Assembly: GCA_947476425.1 (NCBI GenBank)
Contig: CANJQJ010000032.1
Span: 1 to 35,298, forward strand
Direction: 5' to 3'
Length of the DNA stretch: 35,298 nt
From: Sphingomonadaceae bacterium
Lineage (GTDB): Bacteria > Pseudomonadota > Alphaproteobacteria > Sphingomonadales > Sphingomonadaceae
Part shown: positions 7,853 to 16,495 of the stretch, one piece after another
How positions within the stretch are numbered: position 1 is the stretch's first letter
Layout of the letters: each line of letters opens with the position of its first letter
Notes under the pieces: generated by a model
Told to the model about the DNA's origin: nothing
The model's database searches: none
The model's input: only the letters and a program-made list of their open reading frames with translations
Program-made: the position numbers and the translations under genes

Positions 7853-8341
7853 TCAGCCCTCGGCCGATGCCTCGGGAGCAGCTTCTTCAGCTGCTGGAGC
7901 TTCTTCAACGGCCGATGCTTCTTCAGCGGCAGGCGCTTCCTCGGCGGCAACTTCCTCAACCGGCGCAGGAGCGGCGGCAGCGGCTGCGGCTGCTTCCTCG
8001 GCGGCAGCGATCTTGGCGGCGCGCTCTTCGGCGCGCTCAACGGCCTTCTCGCCTGGCTTGCCCTTGTTCGGGTTGTTGCCTGCAGTACGTTCCTTCACGC
8101 CCAGCACGTCAAGGAAGCGTGCGACGCGATCGGTGGGCTGTGCGCCGACCGAAATCCAATGCTTGGCGCGCTCGACGTCGAGAACGACGCGATTGGCGTC
8201 ATCCTTGGCGAGCAGCGGGTTGTAGCTGCCGATACGCTCGATGAAGCGGCCATCGCGCGAGCTGCGCGAGTTGGCAACGACGATGCGATAATAAGGACGC
8301 TTCTTGGCGCCACCGCGCGACAGACGAATTGAAACAGACAT
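7853..8341 (-). CDS. rpsP: 30S ribosomal protein S16 with long Ala/Glu-rich tail
   Basis: 162 residues, about twice the size of E. coli S16. Residues 1-82 are a normal S16 domain ([45 protein letters not shown]). After a basic linker ([11 protein letters not shown]) residues 100-162 are almost only Ala, Glu and Pro, likely helical or disordered. Such extensions are known in alphaproteobacteria, though this one is long. The tail's DNA is made of near-repeats of GCTTCTTC/GCGGC units, so length differences between strains are likely. It is the second gene of the ffh operon. Confidence 0.96.
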   Translation of the reverse strand: MSVSIRLSRGGAKKRPYYRIVVANSRSSRDGRFIERIGSYNPLLAKDDANRVVLDVERAKHWISVGAQPTDRVARFLDVLGVKERTAGNNPNKGKPGEKAVERAEERAAKIAAAEEAAAAAAAAPAPVEEVAAEEAPAAEEASAVEEAPAAEEAAPEASAEG

Positions 8342-8375
8342 TTATGACTTCCTTTCTGATACCAAAACCAACGCC

Positions 8376-8400
8376 GTCACCCCCACGAGGCGGGAATGAC
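8376..8400. repeat. Short palindromic intergenic repeat
   Basis: GTCACCCCCACGAGGCGGGAATGAC is an imperfect palindrome in the 66-bp ffh-rpsP gap. Its form (GTCA...CCCCC / GGCGGG..TGAC) is that of small dispersed hairpin repeats common in GC-rich proteobacterial genomes. Its role, if any, in processing the ffh-rpsP message is unknown. Confidence 0.55.
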
Positions 8401-8407
8401 AGGCAAC

Positions 8408-9904
8408 TTATTTCTTCAAAAACTTGTCGAACCCGGGGGGCATGTTGAATGGCGCGTTGCCGCCACCCGGCAGCCCCGGCAGACCGCCACCACCGCTCGG
8501 CATCTGCGGCATTCCGCCACCACCCATTCCACCACCAAGACCGCCCAGCATCCCGCCGAGCCCGCCCTTGGCGCCAAGCAGCGCACCGAGGCCCTTGATG
8601 CCGCCCATCTTGCGGATCTTCTTCATGGCATTCGCCATTTCCTGATGCATCTTGAGCAGCTTGTTGACGTCCTGGACGGTCGTCCCCGAACCCTTGGCGA
8701 CGCGAATCTTGCGCTTGGCGTTGAGCAGTTCCGGCTTGGTTCGCTCCTTGGGCGTCATCGACGAGATGATTGCATCCATTCGCACCAGCACCTTGTCGTC
8801 GGCAGCACCCGAAGCCATCGCCTGTTTGACCTGCTTGACGCCGGGCAGCATCGACGCCAGCGCGCCGAGACCGCCCATGCGCTGCATTTGCTGGAGCTGG
8901 CCGCGCAGGTCGTTCATATCGAACAGGCCCTTTGCCATCTTCCTGGCAAGTGCTTCGGCGTCTTCGATCTTAATCGATTCAGCGGCCCGCTCGACCAGGC
9001 TTACGACATCGCCCATGCCCAGAATGCGGCCCGCGACCCGCGATGGCTGGAATGGCTCGAGCCCGTCGAGCTTCTCGCCCGTACCAGCGAACTTGATCGG
9101 CTTGCCGGTAACCGCACGCATTGAAAGTGCCGCGCCACCGCGCGCATCGCCATCCATCCGCGTCAGCACGATGCCGGTCAGCGAAACCTGCTCGGAAAAG
9201 CTCTGCGCGACGTTGACTGCATCCTGGCCGGTCAGCGCATCGACGACGAGCAGCGTCTCGGCAGGCTGGGCGACGGTCGCAACCGCCTTCATCTCTTCCA
9301 TCAGCGCCTGGTCGACATGCAATCGACCAGCCGTATCGAGCATCAGTACGTCATAGCCCTGGAGCTTCGCCGCCTGCAGCGCCCGCCGCGCAATATCGAC
9401 TGGCTGCTGGCCCTGCACGATCGGAAGCGTCGCCACGTCGATCTGCGTGCCGAGTACCGCGAGCTGTTCCTGTGCAGCCGGGCGATTGACGTCGAGCGAC
9501 GCCATCAGCACCTTCTTGCGGCCACGCTCGGTAAGGCGCTTGGCGATCTTCGCCGTCGTCGTCGTCTTGCCCGACCCCTGCAGGCCGACCATCATGATCA
9601 CGGCGGGCGGGGTAACGTCGAGCTCCAGCTCGGAGGCATCCGCACCGAGCATGTTCACCAGCGCGTCATGGACGATCTTGACGACCTGCTGACCCGGCGT
9701 AACCGATTTCAGCACCTGCCCACCGACGGCCTGCTCGGTCACGCTATCGATGAAGCTTCGCACCACGGGAAGCGCGACATCCGCCTCGAGCAACGCGACG
9801 CGCACCTCGCGCATTGCTGCACGGACGTCGGCTTCGGAGAGCGCGCCACGACCGCGAAGGCGATCGAATACCCCACCCAGCCGTTCGCTCAGAGACTCGA
9901 ACAT
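8408..9904 (-). CDS. ffh: Signal recognition particle protein Ffh (SRP54)
   Basis: 498 residues. The GTPase binds 4.5S RNA and nascent hydrophobic signal sequences and docks with FtsY at the membrane. The N domain (MFESLSERLGGVFDRLRG) is followed by the G domain with GLQGSGKT at 107-114, DTAGRL, TRMDGDARGG and TGEKLDGLEPF. The Met-rich M domain ends in a long Gly/Met/Pro tail and FDKFLKK. ATG 9904 was chosen over a longer frame since it has GGGAG seven bases upstream and gives the standard N-terminus. First gene of the ribosome and tRNA-modification operon. Confidence 0.97.
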   Translation of the reverse strand: MFESLSERLGGVFDRLRGRGALSEADVRAAMREVRVALLEADVALPVVRSFIDSVTEQAVGGQVLKSVTPGQQVVKIVHDALVNMLGADASELELDVTPPAVIMMVGLQGSGKTTTTAKIAKRLTERGRKKVLMASLDVNRPAAQEQLAVLGTQIDVATLPIVQGQQPVDIARRALQAAKLQGYDVLMLDTAGRLHVDQALMEEMKAVATVAQPAETLLVVDALTGQDAVNVAQSFSEQVSLTGIVLTRMDGDARGGAALSMRAVTGKPIKFAGTGEKLDGLEPFQPSRVAGRILGMGDVVSLVERAAESIKIEDAEALARKMAKGLFDMNDLRGQLQQMQRMGGLGALASMLPGVKQVKQAMASGAADDKVLVRMDAIISSMTPKERTKPELLNAKRKIRVAKGSGTTVQDVNKLLKMHQEMANAMKKIRKMGGIKGLGALLGAKGGLGGMLGGLGGGMGGGGMPQMPSGGGGLPGLPGGGNAPFNMPPGFDKFLKK

Positions 9905-9936
9905 TGCATCACTCCCAAGGTTCAGACACAAAACGC

Positions 9937-9971
9937 AAAAATCGCCGGCGGACGAAACCTCGTCGGCCGGC
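9937..9971 (-). terminator. Rho-independent terminator after hemN
   Basis: On the - strand GCCGGCCGACG and CGTCCGCCGGC form a GC-rich stem (9944-9971, one bulged base) followed by ATTTTTGCGTTTTG. It lies about 100 bp past the hemN stop and 30 bp before ffh, so it should separate the hemN and ffh transcripts. No other feature is seen in the 168-bp hemN-ffh gap. Confidence 0.75.
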
Positions 9972-10072
9972 GCACGCCCTCGGGCGCTTGCGGTTCACGT
10001 TCGTGTCGGAACGATCGGGCTGCCGCTTAGGCCAATGACGAACAAAAGGCAACCTCGCGGACGAGGGACAGA

Positions 10073-11395
10073 TCAGATCGCGCTGGAAAACTTTCGCGGC
10101 GCCACCGCGCGATATTCATCGAAACACGCCGCAATCACCCGTGCATAGGGCCGCGCCGCCTCCGTCAGCGTCACCGCATACCCGTCCAGCCCGATCAGTC
10201 CGTGCTCTACGAAGGGCTGCATCTTCTCGACCAGCGCCTCCCGATCGGGAAGTCCGCCAAAATCGGCTTTCCCCGCGCATAGCAATCGCTCGATGATCCC
10301 GCCGCGTTCGCCGTCGGCAGTCGTACGCAATATGCCTCGGGTCTGCGGCAAACGGCCGGTGAGGACGTTCATGCGATACCGCCCGGCATTTTTTTCGGTC
10401 TGGAGAATGCCGCCCGGAAACTGGCTGATCGAACTCGCGCCGAGGCCGATCAATATATCCGACTGGTCCTCGGTAAATCCCTGGAAATTCCGACGCAGCT
10501 TGCCCTCGCGCGTCGCAACTGCAATCGCATCCTCGCGCACTGCGAAATGATCGAAACCGATCGCTTCATAGCCTTCGCCGACCAGCAACTCATGGCCCCG
10601 CGCCGCCTGATCGAAGCGCAACCGCGCATCAGGCAGGCTGCTGGCATCGATCTGCTGCTGTCGCGGAATCAGATGCGGAACATGCGCATATCCGAACAAC
10701 GCCACACGCTCGGGCCGCATTTCGAAGGCTTGGCCCAAGGTCTCCTCAAGTTCGGCGAGCCCCTGGCCCGGCAGGCCGTACATCAAGTCGAAGTTGATAG
10801 ACGTGATTCCGGCGCCACGAAGCTTGCCGACCACCTCCCTGATCATCGCAACGGGTTGAACCCGCCCGATCGCCCGCTGGATCGGTTCGGATAACGTCTG
10901 GACGCCAAGGCTTACCCGCGACACCCCGGCTGACTTCAGCGCGTCCGCCCAATCGTCGGTGAAGCTGCGGGGATCGAGCTCGACCGATATGACCGGATCA
11001 TCGCAATTGAGCGCCGACTTCAGCCGGGCCACCAGCCCCAGGAAGACATCCGCTGCGATTGCATTGGGGCTTCCCCCTCCGAATGCGATCCGCTGCACCT
11101 TTCCGCGCCCGCCGAGCCTTGCTCCGACCAAGTCGATCTCAGCCTCAAGCGCCTCCATGTAGGATGTCAGCCGCCCAGGGCGATTGGTCCGCCCGGTATT
11201 GCACCCGCAATACCAGCAAATCTGTTCGCAAAACGGAATGTGCAGATAGAGCGACAGCGGCGTATCGGCCCCGATCGATTCCAGTTCCACGGCCATCGCG
11301 GCCGCACCGGGTCCGTCCACGAAATCTGCCGCAGTCGGATAGCTGGTGTAACGCGGTACGGGCGTAGCCAGCAGCGCTTCATGATAAGGCCACAT
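10073..11395 (-). CDS. hemN: Oxygen-independent coproporphyrinogen III oxidase (radical SAM)
   Basis: 440 residues. HemN converts coproporphyrinogen III to protoporphyrinogen IX without oxygen, so haem can be made under low-oxygen conditions. The radical-SAM cluster motif C-x3-C-x2-C is Cys56, Cys60, Cys63 (FCEQICWYCGC), with Cys65 next to it as in true HemN. GGGSPN and the N-terminal TPVPRYTSYPTA block are also diagnostic and separate it from HemW-like proteins. The ATG at 11395 has no strong Shine-Dalgarno. An FNR-type site lies 34 bp upstream, fitting its role beside the cbb3 oxidase genes. Confidence 0.96.
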   Translation of the reverse strand: MWPYHEALLATPVPRYTSYPTAADFVDGPGAAAMAVELESIGADTPLSLYLHIPFCEQICWYCGCNTGRTNRPGRLTSYMEALEAEIDLVGARLGGRGKVQRIAFGGGSPNAIAADVFLGLVARLKSALNCDDPVISVELDPRSFTDDWADALKSAGVSRVSLGVQTLSEPIQRAIGRVQPVAMIREVVGKLRGAGITSINFDLMYGLPGQGLAELEETLGQAFEMRPERVALFGYAHVPHLIPRQQQIDASSLPDARLRFDQAARGHELLVGEGYEAIGFDHFAVREDAIAVATREGKLRRNFQGFTEDQSDILIGLGASSISQFPGGILQTEKNAGRYRMNVLTGRLPQTRGILRTTADGERGGIIERLLCAGKADFGGLPDREALVEKMQPFVEHGLIGLDGYAVTLTEAARPYARVIAACFDEYRAVAPRKFSSAI

Positions 11396-11429
11396 TGGTG
11401 ATTACTGCGCCTTGCCAGAACAAATCGCA

Positions 11430-11443
11430 TTGACCCCGATCAA
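11430..11443. promoter_or_regulatory. FNR/FixK-type binding site between hemN and ompW
   Basis: TTGACCCCGATCAA matches the FNR-family consensus TTGAT-N4-ATCAA at nine of ten fixed positions. It is in the 132-bp gap between divergent hemN and ompW. Centred at 11436.5, it would be at -41.5 for an ompW start site near 11478, with AACAAT (11469-11474) as -10. In the other direction -41.5 gives a start site at the hemN ATG, with AGTAAT (11401-11406 on the - strand) as -10. The FNR-like protein encoded at 20023-20784 has the E-x-x-S-R recognition residues for this sequence. Confidence 0.8.
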
Positions 11444-11527
11444 AAACGACTCTGCTTACGGTCAAGGAACAATAGATTCGCTGCGACTAGTCATGTCCCC
11501 GTTGAAAGTAGAAAGGACTAAGGGGCT

Positions 11528-12220
11528 ATGAAAAAAACTAGCACTGCGATCGCTTTGGCGATGCTGGCGCTTGGCGCTACTGGTGCGCAGGCTGCTGCCG
11601 GCGATATTCTCGTTCGTGTCCGTGCGATCATGGTCGCGCCGAATGAAAAGAACAGCGCGATTACAGTCGCTGGAGCGCCTTATGCTCCCTTGGCTGGCGC
11701 CAAGCTGAGTGTGAATGACGATGTCGTTCCGGAAATCGATTTCACCTACATGTTCACCAACAATATCGGCGCGGAACTCATCGCCGCGACCAGCCTGCAC
11801 AAGGTTTCCCTGGGCGCGCTGCCCATCGCGAGCACCTATGCGCTGCCGCCGACGTTGACGCTGCAATATCACTTCAACCCGGAAGGCGGCATTCGTCCAT
11901 ATGTCGGCGCCGGCATCAATTACACCTTCTTCTACCAGACCAAGACGAAGACGGCATTCCGTGACTTCTTCGACGGCGCCCTCAGCGTGCCGACCACCAA
12001 CGCGGTAAGCTCGAAGGTTCGCGACAGCTTTGGCTGGGCCGCCCAGGCAGGTGTCGATATCGATCTCACCAAGAAATTCTTCCTGAACCTCGACGTCAAG
12101 TACATCAGCATGAAGGCCAAATATTCCGCAGTCTCGGCTGGTGCCCCCGGCGCTCCGCTGCGCACCAACGTCGATCTCAACCCGCTCGTCATCGGCGTGG
12201 GCTTCGGCACCCGCTTCTGA
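11528..12220 (+). CDS. ompW: OmpW-family outer-membrane protein
   Basis: 230 residues with a signal peptide (MKKTSTAIALAMLALG, cleavage probably after AQA at 22). The mature part is an eight-stranded beta barrel of the OmpW type: early VRVRAIMVAP, the block VVPEIDFTYMFTNNIGAEL, YHFNPEGGIRPYVGAGINYT, and a C-terminal Phe for BAM insertion (GVGFGTRF). OmpW proteins form narrow hydrophobic channels and in other bacteria are often controlled by oxygen through FNR. The ATG is preceded by AAGGGG. The shared regulatory region with hemN suggests low-oxygen induction here. Confidence 0.93.
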   Translation: MKKTSTAIALAMLALGATGAQAAAGDILVRVRAIMVAPNEKNSAITVAGAPYAPLAGAKLSVNDDVVPEIDFTYMFTNNIGAELIAATSLHKVSLGALPIASTYALPPTLTLQYHFNPEGGIRPYVGAGINYTFFYQTKTKTAFRDFFDGALSVPTTNAVSSKVRDSFGWAAQAGVDIDLTKKFFLNLDVKYISMKAKYSAVSAGAPGAPLRTNVDLNPLVIGVGFGTRF

Positions 12221-12243
12221 GCGAGCCACTTTCTCTCCCCCTT

Positions 12244-12274
12244 GGGGCGGTTCTTCGGATCCGCCCCTTTTTTT
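12244..12274 (+). terminator. Rho-independent terminator after ompW
   Basis: GGGGCGG (12244-12250) pairs with CCGCCCC (12261-12267), with a TTCG tetraloop at the tip, and is followed by seven T residues. It lies 23 bp beyond the ompW stop. No T tract follows on the opposite strand, so it should act on ompW only. Confidence 0.92.
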
Positions 12275-12308
12275 GCCTAACTGCCGCCAAGACAAAATAC
12301 GGAGACGA

Positions 12309-12452
12309 TCAGATTTCGTCTTCCTCGAGAATGCGCATCGCGGCGCCGTCGAGATCCTCGAACTGGCCTGAACGCAACGCCCACAAGAATGCCGCCAGCC
12401 CGGCAAGGCCGAGCAGCAGCGCAATCGGGATCAACAACAGGACGACGTTCAT
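12309..12452 (-). CDS. ccoS: Cytochrome cbb3 oxidase maturation protein CcoS
   Basis: Only 47 residues, but complete: MNVVLLLIPIALLLGLAGLA at the N-terminus is a single transmembrane segment, followed by FLWALRSGQFEDLDGAAMRI and an acidic end. The W-x-x-x-x-GQF(E/D)DL(D/E)GxAxRIL block is the CcoS signature. CcoS is needed to assemble haem and copper into the cbb3 oxidase catalytic subunit. Its ATG overlaps the ccoI stop by 4 bp (ATGA, 12449-12452), indicating coupled translation. It closes the cco cluster; I see no hairpin right after it. Confidence 0.93.
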   Translation of the reverse strand: MNVVLLLIPIALLLGLAGLAAFLWALRSGQFEDLDGAAMRILEEDEI

Positions 12453-14575
12453 CGCGCGGCACTCCTCAGCCTGAGCGCATTGCCGACCACAATGATCGAC
12501 GATCCCGACATCGCCAGCGCGGCGATCAGCGGAGTCACCATGCCGGCGAGCGCCAGCGGAACTGCGATGACATTATAGCCGATCGCGAGCACGAAATTCT
12601 CCTTCACCACGCGCAACGTAGCGCGCGCCGCGCGTATGGCGATCGCCACCGGCATCAACCCATCGCCCATCCACACGGCATCGGCGGCGTTCTGTCCTGC
12701 GTCGCTAGCTGAGGCTGGCGCCATGGAGACATGCCCGGCGGCCAGCGCGGGTCCATCGTTCAGCCCGTCGCCTACCATCAGCACCTTGCGACCCTCGGCT
12801 GAAAACTGCGTGATCGCGTCGAGCTTGTCCTTGGGTGAAAGCCCTGCCCGAGCGCCAATCCCAAGCTCGGATGCGACCTCTGCGACAGCAGCCGCTCGGT
12901 CGCCCGAAATAATGGCGGCCTCCAGCCCGAGCTTGCGCAATGCTGCGATCGTCTCCGCAGCCTGTGGTCGCAGCGCATCGTGGAAATGAATGTCGATTGC
13001 CGGCTCGTTTCCGATCCGCAGGCGGCTTGCCAGCGTCACGGCATCGGTATCGTCGGCCCTGCCCAGCGAAACGACTTCCCCATCATATTTCGCGAACAGC
13101 CCTTCGCCCGGCGTCTCGACCAGTTCGGAAATATCCGCCGCTACGATCCCCTCGGCCTCGAGGCTGCGCCGCAATGCCTGGCTAAGCGGGTGCCGGCTCG
13201 ATCGCGCAAGCGCCATCATCACGCTTTTCTGTCGCTGGTCGAGCATCCCGATGTCGACAGGCTCGGGCCGGCCAAGCGTCAGCGTCCCGGTCTTGTCGAG
13301 CAGTACATGATCCGCCTCGGCCAGCCGCTCAAGCGCCGAGCCATCCTTGACCAATATTCCAGCGCGCATCAGCGATCCAACCGCGACGATCTGCGCCGCC
13401 GGCACGGCAAGCCCAAGCGCGCAAGGGCAGGTAATGATGAGGACAGCAGCCGATATCATCAGCGCCTGATGCCACCCCGCACCCATGATCATCCAGCCGA
13501 TGAAGGCGGAGAGCGCCAAGGTATGGACGGCTGGCGCATAATAACGCGCCGCCCGATCTGCGATGCGGACATAGTGGGATCGGGTCTGCGCGGCCTCTTC
13601 CATGATCCGCGCGATGTCCGCGATTGCGGTATCGGCACCGGCAGCCGTTACTCGCACCGTCACCGGCGCGGAAACATTGAGCGTTCCGGCATGGACGACG
13701 GATCCCGGCAACACGGTCTCGGGTTGGCTCTCGCCGGTCAGCAGCGACAGATCGAAGCTGCTTCGGCCCTCCTCGACCAAGCCATCTGCCGCGAGCCGTT
13801 CGCCCGCCGCAACAAGCATCCGCATCCCCGGTGCGAGGTCACGCGCACCGACCCACTCGGTCTGGCCGTCGGGCTTGACGACCAACGCTCCGGGCGCGGA
13901 CTGACGCAACAGCGCCGTCACGCCATCGCGGGCGCGATCGCGCATGACGCTGTCTAGCCATCGCCCCGTGAGCAGGAAGAAAAGCAGCATCACCGCGCCG
14001 TCGAAATAGGCGTGCGCGCCGCCGGTGATCGTCTCGTAGAGACTGAGCCCGCTTACCAGCACCACGCCGATCGTGATCGGCACGTCCATGTTGGTGCGTC
14101 CATGGCGAACGACGCTCCACGCCGAACGGAAGAAGGGCCGGCCCGAATAGAGCACTGTCGGCAACGCAATCAGCGCCGAAAACCAGTGGAACATGTCCCG
14201 GATCACCCCGGTCGCACCCGACCAGACCGATACCGAAAGCAGCATGATGTTCATCGCGGCGAATCCCGCGACGGCCATGGCACGAAGCAGCGCGCGGCTC
14301 TCCTCATGCTCGTCGATCACGGTGCCGTCGTCGATCGGTTGCGCCTCGAAGCCAAGATCGCGCAACGAGGTCACCAGCAGCGGGATCTGGACCTCGACTC
14401 CATGCGAGACGGCAACGCGCTTCGATGTGAAGTTGACGCGTGCATCGATCACGCCGGGAACCGCAGATAGCCCCTTCTCGATCTTGGTGATGCAACCCGC
14501 GCACCGCATCGACGGCACCGAAAGCCTCGTCTGGGCGATTGCCTGGGTCGCTGTGATCTGTGCCTCCGCGTTCAT
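12449..14575 (-). CDS. ccoI: Copper-translocating P1B-type ATPase of cbb3 assembly (CcoI/FixI)
   Basis: 708 residues. It exports copper across the inner membrane for the CuB site of the cbb3 oxidase. An N-terminal metal-binding domain has MRCAGC (Cys25, Cys28). The actuator TGES is at 280-283, the membrane metal motif CPC at 383-385, the phosphorylated Asp427 in DKTGTLT, and the hinge GDGLNDGPAL near the C-terminus. Eight membrane segments are expected. Position between ccoH and ccoS, with ATGA overlaps at both ends, supports CcoI rather than a general copper-resistance CopA. Confidence 0.96.
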   Translation of the reverse strand: MNAEAQITATQAIAQTRLSVPSMRCAGCITKIEKGLSAVPGVIDARVNFTSKRVAVSHGVEVQIPLLVTSLRDLGFEAQPIDDGTVIDEHEESRALLRAMAVAGFAAMNIMLLSVSVWSGATGVIRDMFHWFSALIALPTVLYSGRPFFRSAWSVVRHGRTNMDVPITIGVVLVSGLSLYETITGGAHAYFDGAVMLLFFLLTGRWLDSVMRDRARDGVTALLRQSAPGALVVKPDGQTEWVGARDLAPGMRMLVAAGERLAADGLVEEGRSSFDLSLLTGESQPETVLPGSVVHAGTLNVSAPVTVRVTAAGADTAIADIARIMEEAAQTRSHYVRIADRAARYYAPAVHTLALSAFIGWMIMGAGWHQALMISAAVLIITCPCALGLAVPAAQIVAVGSLMRAGILVKDGSALERLAEADHVLLDKTGTLTLGRPEPVDIGMLDQRQKSVMMALARSSRHPLSQALRRSLEAEGIVAADISELVETPGEGLFAKYDGEVVSLGRADDTDAVTLASRLRIGNEPAIDIHFHDALRPQAAETIAALRKLGLEAAIISGDRAAAVAEVASELGIGARAGLSPKDKLDAITQFSAEGRKVLMVGDGLNDGPALAAGHVSMAPASASDAGQNAADAVWMGDGLMPVAIAIRAARATLRVVKENFVLAIGYNVIAVPLALAGMVTPLIAALAMSGSSIIVVGNALRLRSAAR

Positions 14576-15015
14576 CCCAATGTCTCGATCAGCCGTGCCT
14601 CGTCACCACCACGCTTGATGCTGACATGGACAAGCCAACGCCCGCCCGGCAACACTGTGGTCGCGCGATATCGCCCGCCGCCCAGTGCCGCGAAGCCCAG
14701 CGCAACGTCAGGCGCCCGACCGAGTGGATGTCGGGCCACGCCGCTGACCGTGGCATCCTCGCCCGCACTGGTCTCAACCCCGACATGCCGCGCCGGATCG
14801 AGCGAGAAGCTTGTCGTCCAGCCCAGCGCCTTTTGTCGCCGCGCCTTGGCGAGCCATCCGTTGAATTCCTGGCTTGCGACATAGCTGTTGTCGACCACGG
14901 TGCCTCCGAAGGTCGACAGCGCGTAATGCGCCATGAGCAGGTTGACCGCGATGATGACCCCGAAGCAGCCGACCATGACGGTCAGCATATGAAGTCCCGT
15001 AAAACGCTTCGTCAT
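14572..15015 (-). CDS. ccoH: cbb3 oxidase accessory protein CcoH (FixH)
   Basis: 147 residues from ATG 15015. One N-terminal transmembrane helix (MLTVMVGCFGVIIAVNLLMA) anchors a periplasmic domain of FixH type (NSYVASQEFNGWLAKARRQKALGW, then a beta-rich part ending GGRWLVHVSIKRGG). FixH/CcoH is required for stable cbb3 oxidase and associates with CcoP and CcoN. ATG 15015 lies 13 bp after the ccoG stop with GGAG eight bases upstream; the frame extends further 5' but only inside ccoG. It overlaps ccoI by 4 bp. Confidence 0.93.
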   Translation of the reverse strand: MTKRFTGLHMLTVMVGCFGVIIAVNLLMAHYALSTFGGTVVDNSYVASQEFNGWLAKARRQKALGWTTSFSLDPARHVGVETSAGEDATVSGVARHPLGRAPDVALGFAALGGGRYRATTVLPGGRWLVHVSIKRGGDEARLIETLG

Positions 15016-15028
15016 TGCATTACTCCGA

Positions 15029-16495
15029 TCACCGGGCGGGCCGTTCGAATTTGACATCGTCACGATCAATACCACCCTCGGAATCGAGGGCGCGCACGGT
15101 GAAGTCGAACGGCTGGGCCGCTTCACCTGTTGCGGGTGCCGCAACAAACAAGCGTGTTTTCCGGACACTATCCGCAGCAACGTCGATCTGGACGGATTTC
15201 CCGGCAGACGCGCGGTCACCAAGCTCACCCCATAGCACCGCGCCCGGAAGACCGTCGATCTTGATCTCGACCTTGCGCGGCCGGCCCTCCATGTTGCGAA
15301 CCTTGACGGTGTAGTTGTTGCGCACCGATCCGTCCGACAACTGGACATAGACCGGGTTACGATCCTGGATAGCGCTGAGGTCAAGCCGGGTCCGCTGGCC
15401 CAGTGCAAACAACAGGCCAAGCCCGATCGCGCACCAGATTGCAAAATAGGCAAGCGTCCTTGGATGGAACAATGCCTTGGTCACGGGCCTTGGCGGCGCC
15501 CCCGCCTGTTCGAGCTCGCAATCGTCGGACGTCGCATAATGGATAAGACCACGCGGCTTGCCGATCTGGTCCATAACCTTGTCGCAGGCATCGATGCACA
15601 GGCCGCAGGTGATACAGCCGAGTTGCGCGCCTTCGCGAATATCGATGCCGGTTGGGCAGACCTGAATGCACTGCGTGCAGTCGATGCAGTCGCCAGTCGG
15701 CATGCTATCGATGATCATGGCATCCTGCGCACGCTTCCTGCCCTGCGTCCGAGGCTCACCACGCCAGAATTTATAGGTGACGACCAGCGATTTCTCGTCG
15801 AGCATCGCGGTCTGGATACGCGGCCAAGGGCACATGTAGATGCATATCTGCTCGCGCATGAAACCGCCGAACGTGTAGGTCGTCGCCGTCAGCACCCCGA
15901 CCGTGGCGTAGGCCACAAACGGCGCGCTCCCCGAGAGGAATTCGCACGCCAGTGTCGGTGCGTCGGCAAAATAGAAGATCCACGCGCCGCCGGTTGCGAC
16001 TGCCACCACGAGCCATATGGCGTGCTTTGTCACCCGCTTGACGATCTTGGAAACGCCCAGCGGCGCTGCGGCCAGCTTGATCTGCGCATTGCGATCGCCG
16101 TCGATCGCCCGCTCGATGTGCAGGAAGAGATCGGTCCAGACGGTTTGCGGACAGGCATAGCCGCACCACGCACGGCCCACCGCCGATGTGACCAGGAACA
16201 GGCCGATGCCCGCCATGATCAAAAGCCCGGCGACAAAGTAGAATTCGTGCGGCCAGATCTCGATCGCGAACATGTAGAAACGGCGATTGGCCATGTCGAC
16301 CAGCACCGCCTGGTGCGGTGCATAGGGACCCCGATCCCAGCGCAGCCACGGCGTGACGTAGTAGATCGTCAGCGTGATCGCCATTATCAGCCATTTCAGC
16401 CTCCGGAAGAAGCCGTCTACCTTCTTGGGGTAGACGGCCTTCCGCGCCTGATACATCGGCTGGTCAAGTGACTGCAGGTCCTTAGGGTTGGACAT
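15029..16495 (-). CDS. ccoG: cbb3 oxidase accessory ferredoxin-like membrane protein CcoG (RdxA/FixG)
   Basis: 488 residues. CcoG is a membrane Fe-S protein that reduces Cu(II) to Cu(I) for cbb3 oxidase assembly. Visible parts: several membrane segments between residues 34 and 210, the motif CGYACPQTVW (111-120), two 4Fe-4S sets at Cys270/273/276/280 and Cys294/297/300/304, and a C-terminal Ig-like domain (NPVYVQLSDGSVRNNYTVK). The ATG at 16495 has GGGG upstream and gives the usual start MSNPKDLQSL; it overlaps the ccoP end by 14 bp. A longer reading to 16591 would lie inside ccoP. Confidence 0.96.
   Translation of the reverse strand: MSNPKDLQSLDQPMYQARKAVYPKKVDGFFRRLKWLIMAITLTIYYVTPWLRWDRGPYAPHQAVLVDMANRRFYMFAIEIWPHEFYFVAGLLIMAGIGLFLVTSAVGRAWCGYACPQTVWTDLFLHIERAIDGDRNAQIKLAAAPLGVSKIVKRVTKHAIWLVVAVATGGAWIFYFADAPTLACEFLSGSAPFVAYATVGVLTATTYTFGGFMREQICIYMCPWPRIQTAMLDEKSLVVTYKFWRGEPRTQGRKRAQDAMIIDSMPTGDCIDCTQCIQVCPTGIDIREGAQLGCITCGLCIDACDKVMDQIGKPRGLIHYATSDDCELEQAGAPPRPVTKALFHPRTLAYFAIWCAIGLGLLFALGQRTRLDLSAIQDRNPVYVQLSDGSVRNNYTVKVRNMEGRPRKVEIKIDGLPGAVLWGELGDRASAGKSVQIDVAADSVRKTRLFVAAPATGEAAQPFDFTVRALDSEGGIDRDDVKFERPAR

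Noticed and set aside
15464-16471. 335-codon frame on the + strand opposite ccoG
   Set aside because: Antisense of a conserved gene with cysteine motifs; the product has no recognisable features.
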